A stretch of 39,870 nt of DNA from Chitinophagaceae bacterium. GTDB taxonomy: Bacteria; Bacteroidota; Bacteroidia; Chitinophagales; Chitinophagaceae. The stretch covers positions 1 through 39,870 of the forward strand of contig CANBSW010000021.1 in the NCBI GenBank assembly GCA_947372235.1, given 5' to 3'. The notes beneath the pieces are model-generated. The model was not told the origin of the DNA. It did not search any database and saw only the letters and a program-made list of their open reading frames with translations. The stretch's first letter is position 1; each line of letters opens with the position of its first letter. Position numbers and translations under genes: made by a program. Shown here one piece after another: positions 32,155 to 39,870 of this stretch.

Positions 32155-33693
32155 ATGAAAAAAGTTTTCTTACCCTTATTCGTTTTATTCTCATTCGCAG
32201 CAAACGCGCAAAATGAAATTTCTTTGCGTGCTGATAAAGGAACAGAGATCATCAATAAAAATATCTACGGTCATTTTGCCGAACACCTTGGTCATTGTAT
32301 TTATGGTGGCTTGTATGTGGGTGATAACAACAAGAAGATTCCTAATAAAGACGGCATCCGTTTGGATGTGATCTCCGCATTGAAGAAATTGAAAGTGCCG
32401 GTGCTTCGCTGGCCGGGAGGTTGTTTTGCAGATACGTACCATTGGAAAGATGGGATTGGTCCGAAAGATAAAAGACCCTCCATGTTAAATGTTTGGTGGG
32501 GCAATGTAAAAGAAGATAACAGCTTTGGCACCAACGAGTTTTTAAATATGTGTGAAGTACTAGGTGCAGAACCTTATTTAAGCGGTAATGTAGGAAGCGG
32601 TACCCCACAGGAATTATCTGATTGGGTTAAATACACCGTTCACCCTAATAATAGCAGCCCGATGCCCGACCTTCGCCAGCAAAACGGCCGCGCCAATCCA
32701 TGGCATGTAAAATATTGGGGTATTGGTAATGAAGCATGGGGTTGTGGCGGTAATATGAAACCGGAATATTATGCAAACATCTACCGTCAGTATGTAACAT
32801 TTATGACCAATGGGGATCCGAAAGAAAAACTATTCCGCATCGCATCCGGCGCCAGTGATGCAGATTATAACTGGACAGAAGTATTGATGCGCGATATTCC
32901 ACACAATATGCTGGATGCAGTTGGTGTACACCACTATTCTGTAATTAACTGGAATAAAAAAGGACCTGCTACTACTTTCTCAGAAGAAGAATATTATACC
33001 ACCATGCAACGTGCATTGGAAATGGAAGAACTGGTTACAAAGCATAGTGCCGTAATGGATAAATATGATCCTAAAAAAAGAGTGGCGATGGTAGTGGATG
33101 AATGGGGGGGGTGGTATGATGTAGAACCGGGCACTAACGGCGCATTTTTATATCAACAAAATACCATGCGCGATGCTATGATCGCAGGCACTACATTGAA
33201 TATTTTTAATAATCATTGTGATCGTGTTAAGATGGCAAACCTTGCACAGATCATCAACGTACTGCAAGCAGTGATCTTAACGGATGAAGAAAAAATGATC
33301 CTGACCCCTACTTATCATGTAATGGAAATGTACAATGTGCACCAGGATGCAACCATGCTGCCATTAACGGTTACCAGTGCCGATTATAAAATGGGGAAAG
33401 AAAAATTAAAAGCCATTTCTGCTTCAGCATCTAAAGACAAGAATGGGCTTACCCATATTTCATTGGTAAACATTGACTATTCAAAAGAACAGGAAGTTTC
33501 TATTAATGTGAGTGGAGCTAATTATTCAAATGTTACCGGAAGAATTTTATCATCCAACAAAATTCAGAACTACAACAGTTTTGAAAACCCTGATAAAATA
33601 AAACCGGCATCTTTCAATGGTGCAGAACTAAAAGGCTCAACCCTGAAAGTAAAACTGCCTCCGTTTTCTGTAGTGGTATTAGAATTGAAATAA
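32155..33693 (+). CDS. GH51 alpha-L-arabinofuranosidase (exported)
   Basis: Retaining hydrolase that removes alpha-L-arabinofuranose side chains from arabinoxylan or arabinan. 512 aa. The signal peptide is MKKVFLPLFVLFSFAANA. Domain order is an (alpha/beta)8 barrel then a C-terminal beta-sandwich. The acid/base is E193 in WGIGNEAWGCGG and the nucleophile E316 in VVDEWGGWYDVEPG; IYGHFAEHLGHCIYGG and VLRWPGGCFADTYHW are diagnostic. An eight-guanine run (33104-33111) encodes the WGG W beside the nucleophile. Many GH51 enzymes are intracellular; the signal peptide here points to the periplasm. Confidence 0.96.
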   Translation: MKKVFLPLFVLFSFAANAQNEISLRADKGTEIINKNIYGHFAEHLGHCIYGGLYVGDNNKKIPNKDGIRLDVISALKKLKVPVLRWPGGCFADTYHWKDGIGPKDKRPSMLNVWWGNVKEDNSFGTNEFLNMCEVLGAEPYLSGNVGSGTPQELSDWVKYTVHPNNSSPMPDLRQQNGRANPWHVKYWGIGNEAWGCGGNMKPEYYANIYRQYVTFMTNGDPKEKLFRIASGASDADYNWTEVLMRDIPHNMLDAVGVHHYSVINWNKKGPATTFSEEEYYTTMQRALEMEELVTKHSAVMDKYDPKKRVAMVVDEWGGWYDVEPGTNGAFLYQQNTMRDAMIAGTTLNIFNNHCDRVKMANLAQIINVLQAVILTDEEKMILTPTYHVMEMYNVHQDATMLPLTVTSADYKMGKEKLKAISASASKDKNGLTHISLVNIDYSKEQEVSINVSGANYSNVTGRILSSNKIQNYNSFENPDKIKPASFNGAELKGSTLKVKLPPFSVVVLELK

Positions 33694-33828
33694 CCCTTTA
33701 TGTTCCACTGCGCCTTTGTGACTTTGTGGTTCAAATATTCGTAACCACAAAGTCACCAAGCTCGAAGAGGCACTAAGAGATTTTTATTATCGGGATTGCC
33801 GAGAAACATTGAATTTAAATTATTGATC
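33694..33828. other. GH51-GH3 gap with 14-bp inverted repeat
   Basis: GTGACTTTGTGGTT (33718-33731) pairs exactly with 33743-33756, loop 11 nt. It is flanked by CTGCGCCT and by TCGAAGAGGCACTAAGAG, words of the TTTGTGACTTTGTGGTT type that recur in other bacteria. It is the largest break in the GH67-to-lactonase cluster, so transcript level may step here. Confidence 0.75.
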
Positions 33829-36468
33829 ATGAATAAACGATTTGCCATATCAAGAGCGTTATTATCGATTGCTGTTTGTTTGCTAACAATAGCAAGCAAT
33901 GCGCAAACAGATATCAGCAAAATGCCTTTTTCTAATTACAACTTATCTTTCGATCAAAGGGTAACTGATCTGGTAAGCCGTTTAACACTCGAAGAAAAAG
34001 TTGCACAGATGCTTAATGTGGCGCCGGCCATCCCAAGGCTTGGCGTGCCTGCCTATGATTGGTGGAATGAAGTATTACATGGCGTAGCAAGAACACCTTT
34101 TAAAGTAACCGTATATCCTCAGGCAATTGCCATGGCAGCCACATTTGATACAAGTTCTCTTTTTACCATGGCAGATTTTTCAGCTATTGAAGGAAGAGCT
34201 GTTCACAACAAAGCAATAAGACTGGGAAGAGCCAATGAAAGATATTTAGGTCTTACTTACTGGACACCCAATATCAATATCTTCCGCGATCCACGTTGGG
34301 GAAGAGGACAGGAAACTTATGGAGAAGATCCTTTCTTAACTGCCATGCTCGGAAAAGCTTTTGTACATGGTTTACAAGGCGACGATCCTAAATATTTAAA
34401 GGCAGCGGCATGTGCCAAACACTACGCCATTCACAGTGGTCCAGAACCATCACGACATGTATTCAATGCTGTAACCAGTGATTATGATTTATGGAATACT
34501 TATTTACCTGCATTTAAAGAACTGGTGGTAAATGCAAAAGTGGCAGGTGTAATGTGCGCATACAATGCTTATCAAACCCAACCTTGTTGCGGAAATGATA
34601 TGTTGATGACAAATATCCTTCGCAACCAATGGCAGTTTACAGGTTATGTAACTTCTGATTGCGGAGCGATTGATGATTTTTACAGAAACCACAAAACACA
34701 TCCCGATGCAGTAAGCGCTTCAGCCGATGCTGTTTTACACGGAACCGATATTGATTGTGGTAACGCCGCTTTTAAAGCATTGGTTGAAGCAGTAAAACAG
34801 GGAAAGATCACAGAAAAGCAAATTGATGTTTCTGTTAAAAGATTATTCAGTATACGTTTCCGGTTAGGTATGTTCGATCCTGAATCAATGGTAAAATATG
34901 CGCAGACATCGGAAAATGAACTGGAAAGTCCGGCACACAAAGCACATTCATTAAAAATGGCACAGCAGTCTATTGTATTATTAAAAAACACCAACAACAC
35001 TTTACCACTCAGTAAAAAAATAAAAAAGATCGCAATCCTAGGTCCGAATGCTGATAATGCCATCTCCGTTCTCGGCAATTACAACGGAACACCTTCTGAA
35101 ATTGTAACTCCCTTACAAGGCATTAAAAACAAACTGGGCAAAGATGTAGAAGTAGTGTATGAAAAGGCAGTGAATTACACCAACGATACTTTACTGGTTT
35201 ATAAAGATTTAAAGAATCAATACACCATCAATGGCAAGCAGGGTTTTAAAGCAGAATACTTTACTAATAAAGACCTGAAAGGTGATCCTGAAATTGTACA
35301 AACAGAAACAATCGTAGATCATAACTGGCAGGAAGGTGAAGCAGTTGTGGGGAAGATAATGGCTACTAATTTCTCTGCCCGTTACACCACAGAATTTAAA
35401 GCCGATCAGGATGGTGAAACCACTTTTGAAGTAGAAGGCGATGATGGTTATCGTTTTTTAGTAGATGATAAAGAAGTGATCAATGCATGGTTAAGAAACC
35501 GTTTTGGTGCAAGAACTTATCGCCTCAAAACAGAAAAAAACAAAACTTATAAACTCACACTCGAATATTACCAGGCCGAAGGCAAAGCCACCGTTCGTTT
35601 ACGCGCCGGAAATTTCGAGAAAACAGATCTCTCTGCATTATCCAATCGTTTAAAAGATGCAGATGTTATTTTGTTTGTTGGCGGTATCTCACCTCAACTG
35701 GAAGGAGAAGAAATGCGTGTGAACAATCCGGGGTTTGATGGAGGCGACAGAACTTCCATCCAACTGCCAGCCGTTCAAACAGAAGCCATGAAAGCATTAC
35801 GCGCAACAGGAAAACCCGTTGTGTTTGTAATGATGACAGGTAGCGCTCTTGCCATCACCAATGAAGATGCTACTGTTCCTGCAATTATTAATGCATGGTA
35901 TGGCGGACAATCAGCAGGTACAGCCATTGCTGATGTATTGTTTGGTGATTATAATCCTGCCGGACGTTTACCGGTTACCTTTTACAAAAGCGATAAAGAC
36001 CTTCCGGATTTTAATGACTACTCAATGGAGAACCGCACTTACCGATATTTTAAAGGAACCCCTCTATACCCTTTTGGATATGGATTAAGCTATACCAACT
36101 TTTCATATTCCGATATAACAGTTCCTACAGCAATCAATAGCAATAAGAAAATAGTGATCAGTGTAAAAGTTACCAATACAGGCAAAAGAGATGGAGATGA
36201 AGTGGTACAATTATATATTTCCCCTTCTAAAACGTCAGATCCATTGATCCGTTCATTAAAAGGATTCAAACGGATTTCACTGAAAGCAGGAGAAGGCAAA
36301 TTGGTTACATTCAGTTTATCGCCACAGGATTTTTCAGTAAATGATACTGCAGGCAAAACAAAATTAATGACAGGCAAAGCAATCATCAGCATTGGCGGTG
36401 GTCAACCGGATACACAACTGAAAACCAGTTCAAACTTTTTAAAGAAAGAGGTTTTAGTAAGTAAATAA
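33829..36468 (+). CDS. GH3 beta-xylosidase/beta-glucosidase-type enzyme with PA14 insertion (exported)
   Basis: Releases terminal beta-linked sugars, here most likely xylose. The track start (33796) adds 11 residues; the ATG at 33829 (MNKRFAISRALLSIAV.., cleavage near SNAQ) gives a standard signal peptide and 879 aa. Domain 1 is a TIM barrel with the nucleophile Asp in YVTSDCGAIDD (D277 from this start). Domain 2 is alpha/beta with KIAILGPNADN. A PA14 module spans about residues 472-597 of this start (GFKAEYFTNKDLKG to YYQAEGKATVRLRAG), and a fibronectin III-like end contains FGYGLSYTNFSYS. CAKHYAIHSGPEPSRHVFNA is the conserved substrate-site segment. Followed 8 bp later by an esterase. Confidence 0.96.
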   Translation: MNKRFAISRALLSIAVCLLTIASNAQTDISKMPFSNYNLSFDQRVTDLVSRLTLEEKVAQMLNVAPAIPRLGVPAYDWWNEVLHGVARTPFKVTVYPQAIAMAATFDTSSLFTMADFSAIEGRAVHNKAIRLGRANERYLGLTYWTPNINIFRDPRWGRGQETYGEDPFLTAMLGKAFVHGLQGDDPKYLKAAACAKHYAIHSGPEPSRHVFNAVTSDYDLWNTYLPAFKELVVNAKVAGVMCAYNAYQTQPCCGNDMLMTNILRNQWQFTGYVTSDCGAIDDFYRNHKTHPDAVSASADAVLHGTDIDCGNAAFKALVEAVKQGKITEKQIDVSVKRLFSIRFRLGMFDPESMVKYAQTSENELESPAHKAHSLKMAQQSIVLLKNTNNTLPLSKKIKKIAILGPNADNAISVLGNYNGTPSEIVTPLQGIKNKLGKDVEVVYEKAVNYTNDTLLVYKDLKNQYTINGKQGFKAEYFTNKDLKGDPEIVQTETIVDHNWQEGEAVVGKIMATNFSARYTTEFKADQDGETTFEVEGDDGYRFLVDDKEVINAWLRNRFGARTYRLKTEKNKTYKLTLEYYQAEGKATVRLRAGNFEKTDLSALSNRLKDADVILFVGGISPQLEGEEMRVNNPGFDGGDRTSIQLPAVQTEAMKALRATGKPVVFVMMTGSALAITNEDATVPAIINAWYGGQSAGTAIADVLFGDYNPAGRLPVTFYKSDKDLPDFNDYSMENRTYRYFKGTPLYPFGYGLSYTNFSYSDITVPTAINSNKKIVISVKVTNTGKRDGDEVVQLYISPSKTSDPLIRSLKGFKRISLKAGEGKLVTFSLSPQDFSVNDTAGKTKLMTGKAIISIGGGQPDTQLKTSSNFLKKEVLVSK

Positions 36469-36476
36469 TTTACAAC

Positions 36477-37571
36477 ATGAAAATAATATTGTTGTTATCA
36501 ACCTGCTTAATGACATCATTGGTTATTGGCTTTTCACAGGAAGCGCCAAGGGTTGATATTCCTGGTTCCCAGGTATTGAAACTAACCTCCCAAATCGTGA
36601 AAGGTCAGGAATATGAATTGGATATACTGTTACCGGGGGGATACAAAAACAGTAACAAAAAATATCCGGTACTATATCTGATGGATTCACAATGGGATTT
36701 CCCTCTTGCCAAATCTTTGTACGGGCAACATTATTTTGACGGTTTTATTCCCGAAATGATTATTGTAGGAATTACCTGGGGTGGTGTGAATCCGAATCCG
36801 GATAGCCTGCGTGCAAGGGACTATACACCCACCAATGAAAAAAGATTACCACAAAGTGGGGGTGCTGAAAAGTTTCTTTCCTTTATTCAATCAGAACTAT
36901 TCCCTTTTATCCAGTCTAAATACAAAACAGATACAACGGATAGAATTTTGATGGGCTGTTCATTAGGTGGATTATTTGCCATTTACACACTTTTTACTCA
37001 CCCGAATATGTTTAAAAGTTATATCGCCGCCAGCCCTGCTTATGGATGGGATGGAGAAGTATTGTATAAATATGAGAAAGCATATTTTGAAAGAAAATCC
37101 ACATTACCTGCAAAGCTTTATATGACCATCGGAGAAGTGGAACGTGGTGTTCCCGGTTTTCAAAAGTTAAGCAGCCATTTAACAGGCCGTAATTACAAGA
37201 ACCTTCAGATAAGATCGAAAGTATTGGAAAACACCGGCCACTCCGGCACAAAAACAGAAGGCTTTGGCCGTGGTTTACAATTTGCTTATGAACGGACTTC
37301 ATTAAACCTGGATGCACCAATTCTAAATAAATACACCGGTAAATATCAAACCATCAACGGAAATACCATAGAAATAAAATTAGAAAACAACCGACTCAGC
37401 TGCTATCTTGGCCCTAATAATAAATATATTTTATTCGCAGCTACAGAAAAAGATTTTTATGCAACAAGCGAATTTTGCAATCTCCATTTTAGTAATAAAA
37501 ATGGAAAGACAGATGGGTTTCAATTTGACAGATACGGAAAAACAGAATTTGTGAAAAGAGTATCCTTATAA
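36477..37571 (+). CDS. CE1-like (Esterase/D-family) alpha/beta hydrolase with C-terminal beta domain
   Basis: 364 aa. A signal peptide is present (..LMTSLVIGFSQ). The putative-esterase fold (Fes/feruloyl esterase type) has the nucleophile elbow MGCSLGGLFAIY (S162) and a late catalytic His in ENTGHSGTKTEG (H255); the acid is likely an Asp/Glu in TIGEVERGVPG. Residues about 285-364 form a separate beta-rich tail (LNKYTGKYQ..., ...LSCYLGPNNKYILF) like the small domains often attached to exported Bacteroidota hydrolases. By context it may remove acetyl or feruloyl groups from arabinoxylan, but siderophore-esterase relatives share the fold. It starts 8 bp after GH3, so translational coupling is likely. 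Confidence 0.85.
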   Translation: MKIILLLSTCLMTSLVIGFSQEAPRVDIPGSQVLKLTSQIVKGQEYELDILLPGGYKNSNKKYPVLYLMDSQWDFPLAKSLYGQHYFDGFIPEMIIVGITWGGVNPNPDSLRARDYTPTNEKRLPQSGGAEKFLSFIQSELFPFIQSKYKTDTTDRILMGCSLGGLFAIYTLFTHPNMFKSYIAASPAYGWDGEVLYKYEKAYFERKSTLPAKLYMTIGEVERGVPGFQKLSSHLTGRNYKNLQIRSKVLENTGHSGTKTEGFGRGLQFAYERTSLNLDAPILNKYTGKYQTINGNTIEIKLENNRLSCYLGPNNKYILFAATEKDFYATSEFCNLHFSNKNGKTDGFQFDRYGKTEFVKRVSL

Positions 37572-37603
37572 CAATCATTACACTGTTTTATAAAACAACT
37601 AAT

Positions 37604-38596
37604 ATGAAAAAGTTATTGTTGATTTTACTCGTGGCATGCGTCTCCGCATGTCAAACAAAGAAACCATACCCAACCATTGGTGAGATCGAACGACTGGATA
37701 CATCTCTTGACAGTATCATTTCTCCCAATGCAAAAGTCGAGATCATCGCAGATGGATTAGACTGGAGTGAAGGCCCTTTATGGCTTGAGAAAGAAAAGAT
37801 GTTGCTCTTCTCTGATGTACCAAGAGACACTATTTTTAAATGGACAGAAGAAAAAGGAAAAGAAGTTTACCTAACTCCTTCCGGCTATACAGATACAGTA
37901 AAACGTGGTGGCGAAATTGGTTCTAACGGATTAACATTGGACAATGAAGGCAATTTAATTCTTTGCCAATGCGGAAACCGGCAGATAGCAAGAATGGATG
38001 CACCACTTGCAAATCCTTCTCCCAAATATGCCAGCATCACAAATACTTATCTCGGTAAAAAATTCAATAGTCCTAATGATGTAATCGTTAACAGCAAAGG
38101 CGAAGTCTTCTTCACCGATCCGCCTTATGGATTGGAAAAGAAAATGGATGATCCTAAAAAAGAAATTCCATTTCAGGGCGTATATAAAGTTAAAAAAAAT
38201 GGTGAAGTAATATTATTAACTGATACACTTACCCGCCCTAACGGTATTGTATTGATGCCGGGAGAAAAAACATTACTGGTTGCAAACTCAGACCCAGCAA
38301 AGCCTAACTGGTATGCATTTGATATTAATAACGACAGTCTTTCAAACGGAAGAATATTTTACAGTTGTGCAGGGTATGACAAAAATCTGAAAGGATTGCC
38401 CGATGGCATGAAAGCAGACAAAGCAGGAAATCTTTTTGCTACCGGCCCCGGTGGTGTATGGATCTTTAACAAGAACGGAAAATTAGCAGGAAAAATAAAA
38501 GTGCCGGAAGCTACTTCCAATTGTGCTTTCTCTGCTGATGAAAAGACTTTGTATATTACCAATGATATGAATGTATTGAGAGTGAAATTAAGATAG
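37604..38596 (+). CDS. SMP-30/gluconolactonase-family sugar lactonase, lipoprotein
   Basis: 330 aa beta-propeller lactonase. SPII signal MKKLLLILLVACVSAC (lipidated C16), so extracytoplasmic. The divalent-metal ligands of the family can be read as E56 in DWSEGPLWLE, N158 in FNSPNDVIVNS and an Asp in GLPDGMKADKAG. Other blades show GSNGLTLDNEGNLILC and RPNGIVLMPGEKTLLV. Such enzymes open aldono-lactones. Here xylono- or arabinono-lactone, or a glucuronate-derived lactone, are candidates, which would imply an oxidative sugar route besides the isomerase pathways. It lies 32 bp after the esterase. Confidence 0.92.
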   Translation: MKKLLLILLVACVSACQTKKPYPTIGEIERLDTSLDSIISPNAKVEIIADGLDWSEGPLWLEKEKMLLFSDVPRDTIFKWTEEKGKEVYLTPSGYTDTVKRGGEIGSNGLTLDNEGNLILCQCGNRQIARMDAPLANPSPKYASITNTYLGKKFNSPNDVIVNSKGEVFFTDPPYGLEKKMDDPKKEIPFQGVYKVKKNGEVILLTDTLTRPNGIVLMPGEKTLLVANSDPAKPNWYAFDINNDSLSNGRIFYSCAGYDKNLKGLPDGMKADKAGNLFATGPGGVWIFNKNGKLAGKIKVPEATSNCAFSADEKTLYITNDMNVLRVKLR

Positions 38597-38761
38597 TAGA
38601 AAACCTCTGCGCCTACTCCCCTTCTCATGTTCTCTGCGGTTGAGGGAGTTTGAAATTTGAAGATGACCGATAGTGCTAAATTTTTCCAACCGCAGAGAAC
38701 GAGAGAAGCAGATGTTTCGCAGAGAAGAGAATAATTAGGCTAAACAAATAATACGCAAGCC
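38597..38761. repeat. Lactonase-esterase gap with TCTCTGCGGTT palindrome
   Basis: GTTCTCTGCGGTT (38629-38641) pairs perfectly (13 bp) with 38688-38700; loop 46 nt. Outer words (CCTCTGCGCC, TTTCGCAGAGAAG) extend the symmetry imperfectly. It is similar in type to the element at 33718 and to the GTGCCTC element after the next gene. Confidence 0.7.
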
Positions 38762-39643
38762 ATGAAAAAATATTCATATAGAATTCTATTGTTTCTGACA
38801 ATGCTGTTACCAGCAGTCTTATTTGCACAAGATTCATTATATAAATTGGGACCACTCTCCAAACCACAGAATGGTGTTCCGAAAGGAGTTGTAACAAAAT
38901 ACGCATGGCAAAGCAGGTTGTTCAACAATTTTCGCGACTATTATATTTATGTTCCTGCCCAATACGATCCTTCCAAACCTGCAGCACTCATGGTTTTCCA
39001 GGATGGATTCACTTATGTAAAAGAAGATGGTGATTTCAGGGTACCTACCGTGTTTGATAATCTGATCCAGCAAAAATTAATGCCGGTTACTATCGGTTTA
39101 TTTATCAACCCCGGACATCTCAACACCCAATATCCGGAAAGTCTTTTCAGCAGCTCTAACCGAAGTGCAGAGTATGATGATATGAGCGATAAATATGTAG
39201 CATTCCTGATTGATGAACTAATCCCTGAACTAAAAAAACAATACAATATTTCTGATGATGCCAGAATGCATGCGATCTCAGGACTTTCATCCGGTGGTAT
39301 CTGTGCGTTTACTGCGGCCTGGCAAAGACCGGATTATTTTCAGAAAGTAATGAGCCATGTAGGTAGCTTTACAAACATTCGTGGCGGGCATATCTATCCC
39401 GATCTGGTAAGAAGAACCACAAAGAAAAATATCAAAGTATTTATACAAAGTGGCACCGGTGATTTAAATAATAATTTTGGCGATTGGTGGCTCAGTAACC
39501 AGCAAATGGCTTCCGCATTTAAGTTCAGAGGTTATGATTACCAGTTTGTGGGAGGCAAAGGCGGCCATGGCGGTAAACATGGCGGATCCATTCTGCCTGA
39601 AACGCTGCAATGGTTATGGAGCGATGTGATGATCAGTAAATAA
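38762..39643 (+). CDS. CE1-like esterase (exported)
   Basis: 293 aa single-domain alpha/beta hydrolase with a signal peptide (..MLLPAVLFAQ). The nucleophile elbow is AISGLSSGGICAF (S176), the catalytic His is in GGKGGHGGKHGG (H269 or H273), and an oxyanion-region segment is MVFQDGFTYV. It belongs to the putative-esterase clan of xylan acetyl/feruloyl esterases (CE1-like) but is distant from the esterase at 36477. The locus supports an acetyl- or feruloyl-xylan role; the substrate is not decided by the sequence. It is separated from the lactonase gene by a palindrome-bearing gap, so it may be a separate transcription unit. Confidence 0.88.
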   Translation: MKKYSYRILLFLTMLLPAVLFAQDSLYKLGPLSKPQNGVPKGVVTKYAWQSRLFNNFRDYYIYVPAQYDPSKPAALMVFQDGFTYVKEDGDFRVPTVFDNLIQQKLMPVTIGLFINPGHLNTQYPESLFSSSNRSAEYDDMSDKYVAFLIDELIPELKKQYNISDDARMHAISGLSSGGICAFTAAWQRPDYFQKVMSHVGSFTNIRGGHIYPDLVRRTTKKNIKVFIQSGTGDLNNNFGDWWLSNQQMASAFKFRGYDYQFVGGKGGHGGKHGGSILPETLQWLWSDVMISK

Positions 39644-39733
39644 AACCGTGCCTCCGTGCGCCATTTAATGTTCACACAGAGGCACGAAGGCACAGTTAAG
39701 AAGTATTAAATTTTAAACACGCAAATAAGTATT
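39644..39733. repeat. Intergenic imperfect palindrome of GTGCCTC type
   Basis: CGTGCCTC (39647-39654) pairs with GAGGCACG (39679-39686), and neighbouring CCGTGC/GGCAC words extend it imperfectly. It follows the esterase stop by 3 bp. Confidence 0.5.
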
Positions 39734-39870
39734 ATGAAATTATACAAAACAAAACAAGGCATAGTAATTGAAAAAGAAACCGTTTGCTACCTGCTGATAG
39801 AAAAAGACTGGGACACATTCATCAACGATGATAACCTCTTTGAAAAAATGGATGGCTTAACACATATCCT
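39734..39870 (+). CDS. 5' end of a gene, possibly FAH-family hydrolase (truncated by window edge)
   Basis: The ATG at 39734 opens a frame that is unbroken to the end of the window (45 codons: MKLYKTKQGIVIEKETVCYL.., then WDTFINDDNLFEKM). There is no signal peptide, so it is cytoplasmic. The pattern MKLYKT..GIVIE...YLL...WD..INDDNLF resembles the N-terminus of Bacteroidota fumarylacetoacetate-hydrolase-family proteins. If so it could act on a 2-keto-3-deoxy acid formed after the lactonase step. With so little sequence this is a guess; the gene itself is likely real. Confidence 0.5.
   Translation, partial: MKLYKTKQGIVIEKETVCYLLIEKDWDTFINDDNLFEKMDGLTHI

Overview
The window reads as a chromosomal segment of a Bacteroidota bacterium, most likely Chitinophagaceae or a close relative. 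The grounds are a SusC/SusD pair, SPII lipoproteins, many exported glycoside hydrolases, AT-leaning DNA, weak Shine-Dalgarno sites, and intergenic short-period palindromes. No rRNA, tRNA, CRISPR, phage or transposase gene was found.

The core is a divergent polysaccharide utilization locus for glucuronoarabinoxylan (about 2.6-39.9 kb). On the minus strand, reading from about 23.5 kb down to 2.7 kb, lie susC, susD, a CE15 glucuronoyl esterase, xylB, xylA, a HAD phosphatase-like gene, araB, araD, a lipoprotein aldose epimerase, a GH127 beta-L-arabinofuranosidase, araA, an SSS-family sodium symporter and uxuA. On the plus strand, from 24.1 kb rightwards, lie two tandem lacI-type regulators, then GH67 and GH115 alpha-glucuronidases, GH43, GH51, a PA14-containing GH3, a CE1-like esterase, an SMP-30-type lactonase lipoprotein, a second CE1-like esterase and the first 45 codons of a gene that resembles the FAH family. 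Left of the locus are a small HEIGH-motif membrane protein and the 5' part of an exported amidohydrolase that runs off the left edge.

How it fits together (inference from families): SusCD imports xylo-oligosaccharides. CE15 cuts lignin or alcohol esters of (methyl)glucuronate. CE1-like esterases remove acetyl or feruloyl groups. GH115 and GH67 remove internal and terminal glucuronate, GH51, GH43 and GH127 remove arabinose, and GH3 releases xylose. AraBAD and XylAB feed pentoses to xylulose 5-phosphate, and UxuA is one step of hexuronate breakdown. No endo-xylanase (GH10/GH11), no uxaC/uxuB and no hybrid two-component regulator are visible here, so those steps must be encoded elsewhere.

Regulation: the 12-mer TGCAACCGATTG (or its complement) occurs at 23696, 24074 and 25201, all in the susC-lacI-lacI control regions, and is a strong LacI-family operator candidate. 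Nearly every gap of more than 60 bp carries a perfect or near-perfect inverted repeat. Several of these consist of period-7 or period-8 tandem words and abut start or stop codons. These palindromes, the 29-bp inverted repeat at 2533/2642 and the two ~150-bp direct repeats around the membrane-protein gene are the least explained parts of the window.
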